64,000 bases of DNA from Chitinophagales bacterium (GCA_017303855.1 JAFLBL010000007.1:1-64000); one strand, 5' to 3'; positions 26,673-37,243 are shown, numbered from the stretch's first letter. Numbers and translations: made by a program. The notes: generated from the letters alone by a model not told the origin.

Positions 26673-29315
26673 TTATTGCACCACCGCTTTATGCTGTACG
26701 GCAATGCCTTTACTGTTTTTAATCTCGCATATATAAATGCCCGGCAACAGGTTGAATTCTCTTTGAGCTGTACCCGCCTGCATCCGGCGATCTTCCTTTT
26801 GCACCCGTATGCCATTGGTTGTATATATTGAAACGGAATACTGATCTTCCTGCCCGATGGTAAATTCAAGTAACAGCTTCCCGGCAATTCCAGTAATGAC
26901 TTTGATGTCGAAACCGGCAATGGAAGACGGTTCCAGTTTCTTCACCGGGGAATATAAAATTTCATTTCCCGGTCCGTTGATTGCAATACGGTAGTAAGAC
27001 AGACCGGACAAAGCGGATTCATCAGTAAACTGATACCGGTAATCTCCCTGGATTCCTGATACAAGTGTGCCTATTCTGAAAAATGATCTTCCATGCTCCG
27101 AACGTTCAATGAAAAATGTTTCATTGGCTTTATCAGTTACTGCATTCCAGCTAAGCAACACTTTTTCGCCGGCCCGCCTGGCTTCAACTGATTTAAACAA
27201 TACCGGTAGTATTCCGGATGTGGTAATATTGAACTGATCGGTTATACATCCGTAATTATCGGTTACCGAATAACTGGTTACCGCGTTTACCGGGGGAGTC
27301 ACTGTTATTGCACGGGTACTGGCAGTTGTACTCCAGCTATACGTGCCGGGCCAGGAAGCCGTCAGTAACTGTGAAGAACCGTTCGAAAGGGTATAATCAG
27401 TTGAACGGTTCACATCTTTAATAATGGTAAACTGATCGAAAATGGTACCATTACGCCGCAGCATTTTTGCATCCAGGCGGTTATCTTCCACTTCAAAATA
27501 AAATACACCGCCATCGTTGAGTGCTACCGGCATAGGTCCTGTTCCGAATCCGCTATTCATAGTACCACTGGCTCCTGCCGATCCCGACACTACATAAACG
27601 GTACCATGATTCGCCGGTGAGGAATTATATACATACGGACAAGTGGAACCGTTGGTATAGGTTGCACTGGAACTGCTGACGGCATGGGTGCCTGCGTTAA
27701 AGGAGGCCCAGTTACCGGTATAGTTTTTAATCAGGTAGCCGCGTTCATAATTGTGACTATGTCCGCACACAATCATATCCACCCCTCTTGTTTCCAGGAA
27801 GCTGATAAAATTCTGACGGATATTCACCAGGTCGCTTTCCGCATCCGAATTATGACTTCCTTTGGTATATGGCGGGTGATGCCAGTAGGCAATGGTCCAT
27901 TTTTTTGTATTTGCCGCCAGGTCATTGGTCAGCCATGTTTTCAATGCGCTGCTGCCGGCAGTCTCGATACTTGTTCCGTCACTTTCCGTTCCATACGAAT
28001 CAAGGGAGAGAAAATGAATATTGCCGATATCAAATGAATAATAGTTTTGTTTGTTGGAGGCAACTCCGCCTGCTTCGCCACTTTGCGGCACGGTAAAACT
28101 GTTATGGTAAGCCATATTACGTAAGGCCTTATTCGCACTGCTGTTTCCATAATCATGATTGCCCGGTGACGGATAGAGTTTATGATTTTCCAGCATATTG
28201 GACCCATAGATACCAAAGAATTTACTCGAAAATTCCGCATCAGTTCCTGCATCGTACGCGTTATCTCCCAGCAGTAGCCAGGCATCCGCCGCGTCAATAC
28301 TGTTGGCGGATAAATAATTCAGGTAATTGGCGAGGTTATCATCCTGGTAGGCGATATTTCCCCGGCCACAATCGCCAAAGGCGATCACCCTGATTTTACG
28401 CGTAGTTGAAGGCGGAGGCAATGTGGTAAAAAACTGGTTGGCATCTGCCAGCTGCATATTCGCAGAGTTGCCAATCCGGTAATAATATTTTGTATCGGCA
28501 CTTAGGCCGTTTACCCTGACAATATGTTCCGTAACCGCAGTGCCGTCATTCACTTCCACCGGGTAAGTTCCGAAAACGGTACCTATTTCAACTTTAGAAT
28601 TCTGAGCAACCGATGTACGCCAGCGTAAAGTAATGCCGTCCTGACTACCTGATTGCAGATAGGGTCCTCTTAATAAGTTGGCAGAAAAAGCGTCATTGCC
28701 CTGCAGCTGCAGATTGAAGGAAATATCTGAACTGGTGGATACAGGTGGAGAACCCGATACGGATGCCTGGTGCACTTCAACAGCAATGGTATTGTTCCCG
28801 GAAACAAAAGCGGAAGTGGCTACGGTAAAACTTACTACATCGTCTTCCACAGCTGAAGTAGCCGCCGTACCATAACTCACCGCACCAGCGCCAATATTAT
28901 CCCTTCCTGCCTCCACTCCGTTTACATAGACAACAACCCCATCATCTCTTTCCACATTAATGGTGAAATTGGAATAAACGGAAGGATCCGGAATATTTAC
29001 CACTTTCCTGAAATAATATGCCGGCCATTTATTTCCCGTAGGTGCGCATAAGGTACCGGATAGTGGTGATGCAGCAGGGATACAGGTTACTTCATCTGTG
29101 TCTCCATATCCCAGTTCACCAGCACCTGAAGGCCAGGCCGCATCATTGTATGCAACCGTTTGCCAGTTGGACTGATAATTAGCTTGTGTATTGGCCCAAT
29201 ACTTCCATGTACTTCCGTATGGAATAACGGTAACCTGGGCTGTAAGCGGGAAAAAAGCTGCGGGAACAAACAGGCAGCAGCAGCCGGTGATCAGAAAATA
29301 CAGAAGGGGTTTCAT
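26673..29315 (-). CDS. Secreted metallophosphoesterase (purple acid phosphatase-like), T9SS
   Basis: An 880-aa protein. The start at 29315 (MKPLLYFLITG) gives a normal signal peptide. Residues about 25-200 are the jelly-roll-like module shared with the next gene (FRKVVNIPDPS, VERDDGVVVYVNGVE). A fibronectin-like N domain follows (LRGPYLQSGSQDGITLRW), then the calcineurin-type core with FGDCGRGN, LLGDNAYDAGTD, PGNHDYG, AYWHHPPY and CGHSHNYERGY, which supply the metal ligands. The end is an ENGRSFF-type module (ERSEHGRSFF) and a sorting domain ending HKAVVQ. It should hydrolyse phosphate esters at the cell surface. First gene of a two-gene operon. Confidence 0.92.
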   Translation of the reverse strand: MKPLLYFLITGCCCLFVPAAFFPLTAQVTVIPYGSTWKYWANTQANYQSNWQTVAYNDAAWPSGAGELGYGDTDEVTCIPAASPLSGTLCAPTGNKWPAYYFRKVVNIPDPSVYSNFTINVERDDGVVVYVNGVEAGRDNIGAGAVSYGTAATSAVEDDVVSFTVATSAFVSGNNTIAVEVHQASVSGSPPVSTSSDISFNLQLQGNDAFSANLLRGPYLQSGSQDGITLRWRTSVAQNSKVEIGTVFGTYPVEVNDGTAVTEHIVRVNGLSADTKYYYRIGNSANMQLADANQFFTTLPPPSTTRKIRVIAFGDCGRGNIAYQDDNLANYLNYLSANSIDAADAWLLLGDNAYDAGTDAEFSSKFFGIYGSNMLENHKLYPSPGNHDYGNSSANKALRNMAYHNSFTVPQSGEAGGVASNKQNYYSFDIGNIHFLSLDSYGTESDGTSIETAGSSALKTWLTNDLAANTKKWTIAYWHHPPYTKGSHNSDAESDLVNIRQNFISFLETRGVDMIVCGHSHNYERGYLIKNYTGNWASFNAGTHAVSSSSATYTNGSTCPYVYNSSPANHGTVYVVSGSAGASGTMNSGFGTGPMPVALNDGGVFYFEVEDNRLDAKMLRRNGTIFDQFTIIKDVNRSTDYTLSNGSSQLLTASWPGTYSWSTTASTRAITVTPPVNAVTSYSVTDNYGCITDQFNITTSGILPVLFKSVEARRAGEKVLLSWNAVTDKANETFFIERSEHGRSFFRIGTLVSGIQGDYRYQFTDESALSGLSYYRIAINGPGNEILYSPVKKLEPSSIAGFDIKVITGIAGKLLLEFTIGQEDQYSVSIYTTNGIRVQKEDRRMQAGTAQREFNLLPGIYICEIKNSKGIAVQHKAVVQ

Positions 29316-29571
29316 AAGATAGGAATATTGATAATTTGCAACTATAAATATCCCTGTAATTACTGAAAAAGGCAATCGGTGTTATTACCTACAACTACTT
29401 ACGTAGAAACGATGCACTACTTGTTTTTGAACAGTAAACAGCTGTAATACATCACACTTCACATTTATTGTTATCAATATATTGAAGATATATTTCAAAA
29501 AAAACCGGGTTGCACAGAAAAATAAGTACCCCATACATCCCGGTCGCACTGATTTCTCTACCCGAATAAGC
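29316..29571. other. Intergenic stretch, AT-rich, upstream of metallophosphoesterase
   Basis: About 255 nt between the terminator of the 1276-aa gene and the start at 29315. It is AT-rich and has CTACTTACGTAG-like dyads near 29393-29405, but no convincing -33/-7 pair, RNA gene or ORF was seen. Confidence 0.5.
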
Positions 29572-29610
29572 AAAAAGCGAGGGGTCTTCTTAAAAGAAGA
29601 CCCCTCGCTT
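29572..29610 (-). terminator. Strong terminator after the 1276-aa T9SS gene
   Basis: Perfect 15-bp stem AAGCGAGGGGTCTTC / GAAGACCCCTCGCTT with a 6-nt loop and TTTTT on the minus strand. Confidence 0.9.
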
Positions 29611-29630
29611 AGTAAGTAATTTAAAACAGA

Positions 29631-32600
29631 TCAGAACTTTTGCACTTTCAGATTCCGGTTTATGCCGGCACCTGTTAAATGCAGATAATATACCCCTCCA
29701 CTCAGATTTTGTAACGATAACATTACTGTACTGACTGCCCCTTTCTTCACCTGTACTGTTTGTTTCAGCAAGATACGACCGGCGTTATCCACCAGCTGAT
29801 ACTGTACCCTGCCGTCAGCCGGTGCAATAATAGTCAGTCTTGCTTCATCGGTGGCCGGATTGGGCGATACAGCAACTGTACCGGTATAAGAAGAAAGCGT
29901 AAGTACCACCACGCTGGAATAACGGCTTACTCCATCCACATCCACCATCCGCAGCCGGTAGTAGATAATCAGGGAGCCCAGTTCATCTGCCTCCTTATCC
30001 GTTAAACTGTACGTGAGTATCTGGTTGCTGTTACCGGCGGCCTGCACGGTACCCACCTGGCTGTATGTTATTCCGTCTGTACTTCTTTCCACTACAAAAT
30101 ACGCGGTCCCTGATTCATTTTGCGTCTGCCATTTCAGTAACGCTTCCGTATTATTTTGTTGCCAGTTACCTTTGAATGTAATCAGGTCCAGCGGCAGGGT
30201 AAGATTGGCCGATCCGAAGTAGAAGGAAGAAAAACTATTTACTTCAAATTGCAGCATATATCCGTTTGCCCCAAATGATTCCCTGAAATCCGGGACAATC
30301 AGTGATGTGGCAGCCACGGCTGCAGGACTGCAGGCATCATTATTTTTCAGCACCTGCAGACTGGTCAGATCAACAATACCGCTGGCGCCATTGGCATCCA
30401 GTGCATCGAATTCGGCTTTGGAAATATAGAGTCTTACTTTAACCGGTGTACCAAAACTGGTTACGGCCGGATTAATGGTAATGTTACGGTCGAGATAAGT
30501 TAAGCCGTTTTTAGAACGAAGGGATCCGGAATGCTGATAAAAAGAAGAGGTAACAGCGCCCAGGTTTTGTCCCATGGCATTGATCTCCGCCATTATATTA
30601 CCATCAGGTCCTGTAATCGGAACCCACAAATTGTTATTTGAGGCATCAATGGTAACCGGAGTTCCGGTATTGCAGGTATTCACTACCCCATCGGTTACCG
30701 GGATGCTGGCCGGAATACTGCTTTTTCCGGTTGCATCCGCATAGCCGAGAAAACTGTATTTCTGTAAACAGCCCTGGCAGGCCGGTACCAGCGGAAAAGC
30801 ATTGCTTGGACCGGAAGTGGTAGTGGAACGATCCATTACCACATACAAATCTTTTCCGTTGGGATTAAACGCCAGGTCGCGGAACCTGTTTTGTCCGCCG
30901 AAATAACTTACCGTATCCGAAACAGGAGCCGTAGTAGTACCGCCGGCACCCAGTTTGATCCGGACAAACCGGCCCCATTTCAAAGATGCGGCCACCAGTG
31001 AATTTTTCCAACCAGGGACCAACGTATGTTTATAGATATCCAGTCCGGACCATCCTTCCGAAGGCCATAATCCATTATTGGGCAAACTCGCCTGACTCCA
31101 TATCTGTGTATAGATATTTGTGATGGTGGTACTGGATACATACGCGGAAAAGAGCGGGTCTACATAGGGCGCATAACCGCTGCTGTTTATGTCGTTCCTG
31201 TTTGTAATTTCTGAAGTGATAACAGGGCAACTGGAGGTTGTGTTATTCGTACCCGCCGTACAATTTGCATAGTTATTGTCATCAGCAAAGCCAATTACAA
31301 GCGGGTGGCCGTAATTTTTATAGCGCTGGATAATATTGATTTCATCGTCGCTGTAAGGCCCGTGAGAAGAGCCATAGAGCAAACCGGTTTCGCTGTCATA
31401 AGCAAACCCCTGGTTATTACGAATGCCGATACACCAGACCGCACTCTGTACACCCAATGATGCATTGTAGGGATTATTGTTGGGTATCCATCTGTCCATC
31501 AATCCGGCATCACCGTCTGCCTCCAGGTTAAACCGCAGGATTTTCCCTTCATAAGAAGATGTATCCTGTGCTTTGATCGGCCGCAGCTGATTATCAAACT
31601 GGCCGGCACCCATATCTCCTTCGGCGTAAAACAAATAATCCGTACCACTGACGGGGGCAATGATCATCCGCTGGGAATTGTGATCACTGCTTCCAGGCAG
31701 GGTATCACAAATAGTAACCGGGTTGATCAGCTGCTGATTCAGTTCGTCGTATTCAAACCGTACCAGCCTGTTGGTAAAGAAAAGCCCGTTGGGTGCCGCA
31801 CCGCCGGTGAACCGGTTGATATACGACAGGTATACAAAATTCTTCGGACTTCCGGCATCCAGAAAATCAGGATGCAGGGCCATACCAGCCAGACCACCCT
31901 GACCTCCGGCTACATTAATATTGGTTACCGCATTGAAACCACGATCGGCCAACGGTAAAAATGTACTACCCGGCGAAATATCAAGCACTGTTTTACGCTC
32001 ACCAGTAACCGGATTTATTTTAAACACTTTATACCCTTTGGACTCCGTCAGCCAGAGATTACCATCGGGGGCGTACGTCACTTCCCAGGGATCAGCCAGA
32101 ACAGACGGTGTGGACAAAATGGTCCTGGTATAGATTTCCTTATTCCGGCCCGCTACCAGGTTGGAATCGGGAGCCGGTGTAACGGCAATATTGAAATTGG
32201 GTCCGGCGCCGGAACCGGAAGGCCCTGCCACCGGAGTACCCGCGGCATCTGCCGAATACACCCGTGCATAATAGGTATTACCGGGCGTAAGTCCCGTGGC
32301 ATATAATGCGTCCTGACCACAGGCTACCGGGGTCAGTGCGCCGCAGGTACCTGAAAAAAGCTGCACCATCATACCGCTGCGGGATAGAACGGAATTGTTG
32401 CCCAGCGTAACATTGGCATAGTTGTGTGTAGCTACAAACGAATACCAAACATCGTCATCCGGTGTACCCGATGCACAACCGGCCGGAATACCGGCACTGG
32501 CCGTGGCATTGTTTACACGTCCGGCCGTATTAGTAACGCCGGGTGTTAATGCAATGGCGGCGGCACATTCATTATTAGCGGGTGCCGCCAGGTAAGAAAC

Positions 32601-33461
32601 ACAGATGGAATAACTCCAGCGGGATGTATTGCTAGTTGGATTAACCCTGGTGAATACCCGGAAATAATATTGTGTGCTGGCCGCGGCATTCAGTAAGGTG
32701 AGTCCTGTATTGGCATTGGAAACCCCCAGTGAATTAGCCTCTGTAACCGATCCGCAGGCATTGGCATTAAACACTTCAATATAAGTATTATTACTGGTAT
32801 TGATATCCGTGGCGCCCGGGATACCGGACAGTGCAATATTGACTGTATTAACCGTCGCGGGTGTGGTAAAGCGGTACCATACATCATAAGTGGTTCCGTA
32901 CGGACTGGCCGGACTACCGGTTGCCGTGGCAAAACCCAGTGTTTGTCCCGTGGTGGCTCCGCAGGAGGCCGTTGGTGTAAGGTTGGTTGCATTCGAGCAA
33001 AGATCATTTGCCGGAGCCGGATCGGTGATACAAATATCAAATCCCGCATTCGAAGCAGGTGTGGAAGCCGCTGTAGTGTACACGCGTAAATAATACGTGT
33101 TATTGACGGTAAGACCCGTGGCGGCGATACTGGTGGTACCACAGAACAGGTTTCCTGTATTACAGTTGGTAGAAAGCAACTGCATGCCCGGCGAAACAAA
33201 ATTGGCCCCGGTAACAGTTAATGTAATAGTCGGATTGGGCGATTTTGCAACAAACCGGTACCAGACATCGGCCCGCTCGGTGCCGGCGCAGGAAGCATTC
33301 AGTGTACCATCCAATGTGGCATTGGCAATGGTACCGGATTGTGTATTACAGGTTGTACTGCTGGTCAGCAGGACAAAGTTGGCACAGTTGTTATTTGCCG
33401 GTGCCTGTGCAAACAGATTGAGTGACACCAATAGTGTCAGTGCAAAAAAGAGGTTTTTCAT
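29631..33461 (-). CDS. PQQ-type sugar dehydrogenase-like T9SS protein with three N-terminal modules
   Basis: A 1276-aa secreted protein (start MKNLFFALTLLVSLNLFAQ at 33461). The N-terminal 440 residues or so hold three copies of a domain of about 130 aa that begin NNNCANFVLL, NDLCSNATNL and NNECAAAIAL and contain DVWYRF-type cores. A glucose/sorbosone dehydrogenase-like propeller follows, with DPWEVTYAPDGNLWLTES, GGLAGMALHPDF, DHNSQRM and SHGPYSDDEINII. The C-terminus has an STDGITY module and the sorting domain VSPNPATDEARLTI. Such propellers oxidise sugars with PQQ, but activity here is inferred. The gene is divergent from the 1162-aa gene, which carries a fourth copy of the N-terminal module. 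Confidence 0.88.
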   Translation of the reverse strand: MKNLFFALTLLVSLNLFAQAPANNNCANFVLLTSSTTCNTQSGTIANATLDGTLNASCAGTERADVWYRFVAKSPNPTITLTVTGANFVSPGMQLLSTNCNTGNLFCGTTSIAATGLTVNNTYYLRVYTTAASTPASNAGFDICITDPAPANDLCSNATNLTPTASCGATTGQTLGFATATGSPASPYGTTYDVWYRFTTPATVNTVNIALSGIPGATDINTSNNTYIEVFNANACGSVTEANSLGVSNANTGLTLLNAAASTQYYFRVFTRVNPTSNTSRWSYSICVSYLAAPANNECAAAIALTPGVTNTAGRVNNATASAGIPAGCASGTPDDDVWYSFVATHNYANVTLGNNSVLSRSGMMVQLFSGTCGALTPVACGQDALYATGLTPGNTYYARVYSADAAGTPVAGPSGSGAGPNFNIAVTPAPDSNLVAGRNKEIYTRTILSTPSVLADPWEVTYAPDGNLWLTESKGYKVFKINPVTGERKTVLDISPGSTFLPLADRGFNAVTNINVAGGQGGLAGMALHPDFLDAGSPKNFVYLSYINRFTGGAAPNGLFFTNRLVRFEYDELNQQLINPVTICDTLPGSSDHNSQRMIIAPVSGTDYLFYAEGDMGAGQFDNQLRPIKAQDTSSYEGKILRFNLEADGDAGLMDRWIPNNNPYNASLGVQSAVWCIGIRNNQGFAYDSETGLLYGSSHGPYSDDEINIIQRYKNYGHPLVIGFADDNNYANCTAGTNNTTSSCPVITSEITNRNDINSSGYAPYVDPLFSAYVSSTTITNIYTQIWSQASLPNNGLWPSEGWSGLDIYKHTLVPGWKNSLVAASLKWGRFVRIKLGAGGTTTAPVSDTVSYFGGQNRFRDLAFNPNGKDLYVVMDRSTTTSGPSNAFPLVPACQGCLQKYSFLGYADATGKSSIPASIPVTDGVVNTCNTGTPVTIDASNNNLWVPITGPDGNIMAEINAMGQNLGAVTSSFYQHSGSLRSKNGLTYLDRNITINPAVTSFGTPVKVRLYISKAEFDALDANGASGIVDLTSLQVLKNNDACSPAAVAATSLIVPDFRESFGANGYMLQFEVNSFSSFYFGSANLTLPLDLITFKGNWQQNNTEALLKWQTQNESGTAYFVVERSTDGITYSQVGTVQAAGNSNQILTYSLTDKEADELGSLIIYYRLRMVDVDGVSRYSSVVVLTLSSYTGTVAVSPNPATDEARLTIIAPADGRVQYQLVDNAGRILLKQTVQVKKGAVSTVMLSLQNLSGGVYYLHLTGAGINRNLKVQKF

Positions 33462-33650
33462 TTCGTTGGTTTTTGGACAGTGGATGCTGATGCAAAATAG
33501 TACAGAAATAATAAGTACACTCCGTAGTTGCACTCAACTTTTTATCGTAAAAACCCCTATCGCCTGCTAGGTGTTTTTCTATTGCCGGCTACAGGTAAAC
33601 ATCCTTATTTTGTAGTCCAATCATTGAAACAAATCCAAAGTGTCCTTACC

Positions 33651-36600
33651 ATGAAAAACCTTTTTCCTGCAAGAAGATTTTTTCCCCTGTTATTTAGTAT
33701 TTGCCTGCATACGGGCCTGATGGCACAAACCCCATTAGGTTCAACAGCTAATCCTGCAAACGGAGGATCATTGGCGGCAGGCAGTGTAACCGTACCTCCG
33801 GTTGCCGGCCTGATAGCAGGTGACCTGGTCGTTATTTTTGCTCATTGCAGAAGTACTGCCCCCACACTTTCAATAACAACAACCGGTGGCCAGACCTGGA
33901 ATGCAACAGCTATCACTGCTTCCGGTTCTAACCAACGGTATGCTGTATTCTGGTGCCGGTTTAACGGTACCTGGGCGGCCAATCCGGTTGTAACAGCCAG
34001 TTCGGGAACAAATCCAATTACAGGTGCCATGTATGCATACCGGCCAACTAATCCGAATAAAAAATGGGCGATACATGCAGGCCCCGCTGCAAGTACGTCA
34101 AATGCCAACCCGCATTCAATTACCGGGTTAACTACTACATTACCCAATACGGTAACAATGGCATTCTGGACTTCCGCCAACAACAGTACCTGGGGTACAT
34201 TAGGCGGAGCGGGCTGGAGCAAAGCAGGTATCAGTGCTGAATACCGGAATTTAAGCGGTAGTACACAAACTCATTCTGCCGCCTATTGTATACTTACGGC
34301 TCCGGGTGCCGTAAGTAATGTGCAGCAAAATCAGACGCCCGCCACCAACACCCTTCGTACCCGGATTACCTGGTACGAATTGAATGATGAGTGTACCAGT
34401 GCCACTGTTTTGACACAAGGTGCCACCTGTACCAACCTGAAAGGCACTTTGGAAAATGCCACGGCTTCTTCGCCCGCTGTACCCAGTGGCTGTGGTACAC
34501 CCGGAGGGGACGTCTGGTATCAGTTTACCGCTACAACAGCATTCCCCGTTATTTCTCTCAGTGGCATGGGGGGAAGCATGAACGATAATCCTTCCATTCA
34601 GTTGTTTGAAGGAACCTGTGGCGGATTAATTGACAGAGGATGTGTGACCGCCACTGAACAAAATACCTTGTCATTGAATACCGCATATACGGTTGGAGGA
34701 GCCGGACTTACTATTGGAACGACCTATTACATCCGCATCTATTCAAATACGGCAAGCCCAACCGGCTCCGGCACTGCCTGGCAATATAATATTTGTATTA
34801 CGGATGCGGCAGTACCCGGGTTATTTGACTTTGGTAAAAGTTATATCAATATTTCCAAAGGTACTGCCGGAGGTACAATCAATGTGGGAGACACACTTGA
34901 AATCAGGGCCACATTTGTCTTGCGCGATCCCACCTGGTCCGGATTAAGAGGAGCTGCTGATAGTCTTGCATTCTATGATACATTACTGAACAACAAAGGA
35001 TACAGACTATTGCCTGGAGCCACCGCAGCTCTTGCTTTAAAAACAAATGAAGGGCAGGATTACAAAGTATTCACTACAGCGGCAGACGCGGATGCGGCAG
35101 CTGCCATACAGATACCATCCACCCTGGATACCGCAATCCGGATCAATTTCGGCATGAATGCCACTGACAGCAAAAGAGGCATGTTGCGGAATACATCAAA
35201 GCCCTCCGTATTTGGCGTTTCCTGTATTATCATGGCCACATACCGGGTGGAAGTATATGCGGCTATTGGTACAAAGATCAACTGGGGTGGCGGGGCCATC
35301 AGTTACCGTGATACGGCTACCGGAATATTAAGTGCCTATAATTTCAAGCGGGACAGCCTTATAGTTTCTGACACCCTCCAGGTATGTCCGGATGCGGTTT
35401 CTGCTGTAAACGTAGTAGGTGTGGAATCCAATGGTACATTTGGCACTCCCGTCAATCCGGCCCCGCTCAACAGGAACAAGGGAACCTCGGCTTATGTACC
35501 CGGATATATTTATAACCCTTTTGCCCGGGGCACCGGACCCGGTGATTATTATTATGGCATTGCCAATAATACCAGTTCTGAATTCAGCACAAACGCTTCA
35601 CTGAATAAACCCGACCCCGATCCGGATGCCGGAGGTCCGATGAGCACCTATCGTCTTTTTGCGGTATGGGATATCACGGGTGATCATACAGGCGCTGCAG
35701 ATCCATATAAAGGAAACCTGCCCTGTGATACCACGCAACCGGTCAGTGCCACCAACCCTTGTGGTTATATGCTGGTGGTAAACTCATCCTACAAAACCGA
35801 TACGGCTTTTCAGTATTCGGCTACTGGTCTCTGCCCGAATACCTATTATGAAGTATCGGCCTGGGTAAAAAATATCTGTTCACGTTGTTCATGTGATTCC
35901 AACGGGGTGACACCCAGTACAGTTGGATACATTCCGTCAGGACCCAGCGATTCTTCCGGTGTAAAACCCAACCTGGCTTTTGAGATAAACGGAATAGATT
36001 ATTATACGACCGGGAATATTGAACACAACGGGGCACGAAGCGGTATCACCCCGGAGCAATCGGATACGGCTAACCGATGGGTAAAAAAAGGGTTTGTATA
36101 TAAAACCGGTGCTGCAGAAACCAGTTTTACATTAACGATCCGTAATAATGCGCCTGGCGGAGGAGGCAATGACTGGGCTCTTGATGATATCAGTATTGCC
36201 ACTTGTCTGCCCAGGATGAGTTACTCCCCAACCAACAACCCTGCTGTTTGTGAAGACAATGTAATCACTATCTATGATACGGTAAGTTCTTATTTTAATA
36301 ACTATACCAATTACAAATGGCAGATCAGCACCAATGGCGGCAGTACATGGGTCGATATAGGTGGAGCCAGCGGCACCGCCACTCCTGTATGGAACGGAAG
36401 CGCTTACAGTTATGTAGTTTCATATACTGTTCCTGCAACCATGACAACCGCCGCTAACGACGGCAACCTCTACCGTGTGGTGGTAGGTACAACAGCCACC
36501 AATCTCGCAGATGCGAACTGCCAGTTCTCTGATCCGACCAATATCACACTGGATGTAATGACGGATTGCGGACCGGTATTGAAAACGGATCTGCTCTCCG

Positions 36601-37139
36601 TATCCGGCACACTCCGGAATCAATATGCCACGATCAACTGGATCAGCAGCCGGGAAGAAGGTCTTGTTTCTTACCTGGTAGAGAGAAGTGCGGACGGACG
36701 ATCCTTTTCTGTCATTGATACTGTTGCCGGCAACCGGCAACCGCATCTGGAAACGAATACTTACGCCTTTACAGACCCCGACGCCGTTTCCAATAAAGTC
36801 TATTACCGTATTGGCGTACTTAATGGTACCCGTAGTTTAAAATATTCAAGAGTCATTCAACTCAACACCGGCAACATCATCTTCGGCTGGGGTACAGTGG
36901 TCAATCCCTTCCGGAACGAACTTCAGTTTGATGTACTGAGTCCGGAAAACGGAGAAGCCCGTATCGAATTGCTTGATGCCAGTGCCAAAGTAATCAGAAC
37001 TGTCAGCCGTCCGCTGTATAACGGCACAAACAGTATAACTATTGATCACACCGGAACAATGCCCGCGGGTATGTATATCCTGCGCGTGTCCTTTAAAGGG
37101 AATACCCTGATCAGGAAAGTATTGAAGAACCAGTTATAA
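33651..37139 (+). CDS. Large T9SS protein with NDEC module, 1162 aa
   Basis: Secreted protein; the start at 33651 (MKNLFPARRFFPLLF) gives a signal peptide ending LMAQ. A first beta domain (residues about 20-230) is followed by the module NDECTSATVLTQ..DVWYQF, also found three times in the divergent neighbour. A long middle region includes a CBM-like part (YYEVSAWVKNIC, NDWALDDISIATC) and an Ig-like part (YKWQISTNGGSTWVDIGG). The end has VERSADGRSFS and a divergent sorting domain with VVNPFRNELQFDV and a final KVLKNQL. No enzyme motif seen; adhesion or binding is likely. A perfect 42-bp palindrome follows. Confidence 0.88.
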   Translation: MKNLFPARRFFPLLFSICLHTGLMAQTPLGSTANPANGGSLAAGSVTVPPVAGLIAGDLVVIFAHCRSTAPTLSITTTGGQTWNATAITASGSNQRYAVFWCRFNGTWAANPVVTASSGTNPITGAMYAYRPTNPNKKWAIHAGPAASTSNANPHSITGLTTTLPNTVTMAFWTSANNSTWGTLGGAGWSKAGISAEYRNLSGSTQTHSAAYCILTAPGAVSNVQQNQTPATNTLRTRITWYELNDECTSATVLTQGATCTNLKGTLENATASSPAVPSGCGTPGGDVWYQFTATTAFPVISLSGMGGSMNDNPSIQLFEGTCGGLIDRGCVTATEQNTLSLNTAYTVGGAGLTIGTTYYIRIYSNTASPTGSGTAWQYNICITDAAVPGLFDFGKSYINISKGTAGGTINVGDTLEIRATFVLRDPTWSGLRGAADSLAFYDTLLNNKGYRLLPGATAALALKTNEGQDYKVFTTAADADAAAAIQIPSTLDTAIRINFGMNATDSKRGMLRNTSKPSVFGVSCIIMATYRVEVYAAIGTKINWGGGAISYRDTATGILSAYNFKRDSLIVSDTLQVCPDAVSAVNVVGVESNGTFGTPVNPAPLNRNKGTSAYVPGYIYNPFARGTGPGDYYYGIANNTSSEFSTNASLNKPDPDPDAGGPMSTYRLFAVWDITGDHTGAADPYKGNLPCDTTQPVSATNPCGYMLVVNSSYKTDTAFQYSATGLCPNTYYEVSAWVKNICSRCSCDSNGVTPSTVGYIPSGPSDSSGVKPNLAFEINGIDYYTTGNIEHNGARSGITPEQSDTANRWVKKGFVYKTGAAETSFTLTIRNNAPGGGGNDWALDDISIATCLPRMSYSPTNNPAVCEDNVITIYDTVSSYFNNYTNYKWQISTNGGSTWVDIGGASGTATPVWNGSAYSYVVSYTVPATMTTAANDGNLYRVVVGTTATNLADANCQFSDPTNITLDVMTDCGPVLKTDLLSVSGTLRNQYATINWISSREEGLVSYLVERSADGRSFSVIDTVAGNRQPHLETNTYAFTDPDAVSNKVYYRIGVLNGTRSLKYSRVIQLNTGNIIFGWGTVVNPFRNELQFDVLSPENGEARIELLDASAKVIRTVSRPLYNGTNSITIDHTGTMPAGMYILRVSFKGNTLIRKVLKNQL

Positions 37140-37150
37140 AGAATTCTTTT

Positions 37151-37192
37151 TAAACGGATAAAACCGGTCAATTGACCGGTTTTATCCGTTTA
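37151..37192 (+). terminator. 42-bp perfect palindrome, probable terminator of the 1162-aa gene
   Basis: The two 21-nt halves are exact reverse complements, centred on AATT, with cores AAAACCGGTC / GACCGGTTTT. It lies 12 nt after the stop codon. Its T-runs are inside the stem rather than after it. Confidence 0.7.
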
Positions 37193-37219
37193 TACCTCCG
37201 CCGGCTTCCCTGATTTCAG

Positions 37220-37227
37220 TACTTTTG
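37220..37227 (+). promoter_or_regulatory. -7 element of pdxA
   Basis: TACTTTTG matches TAnnTTTG and lies 17 nt before the pdxA ATG. No TTTG is seen at the -33 position. Confidence 0.45.
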
Positions 37228-37243
37228 CAGAAATCAACGGCAC

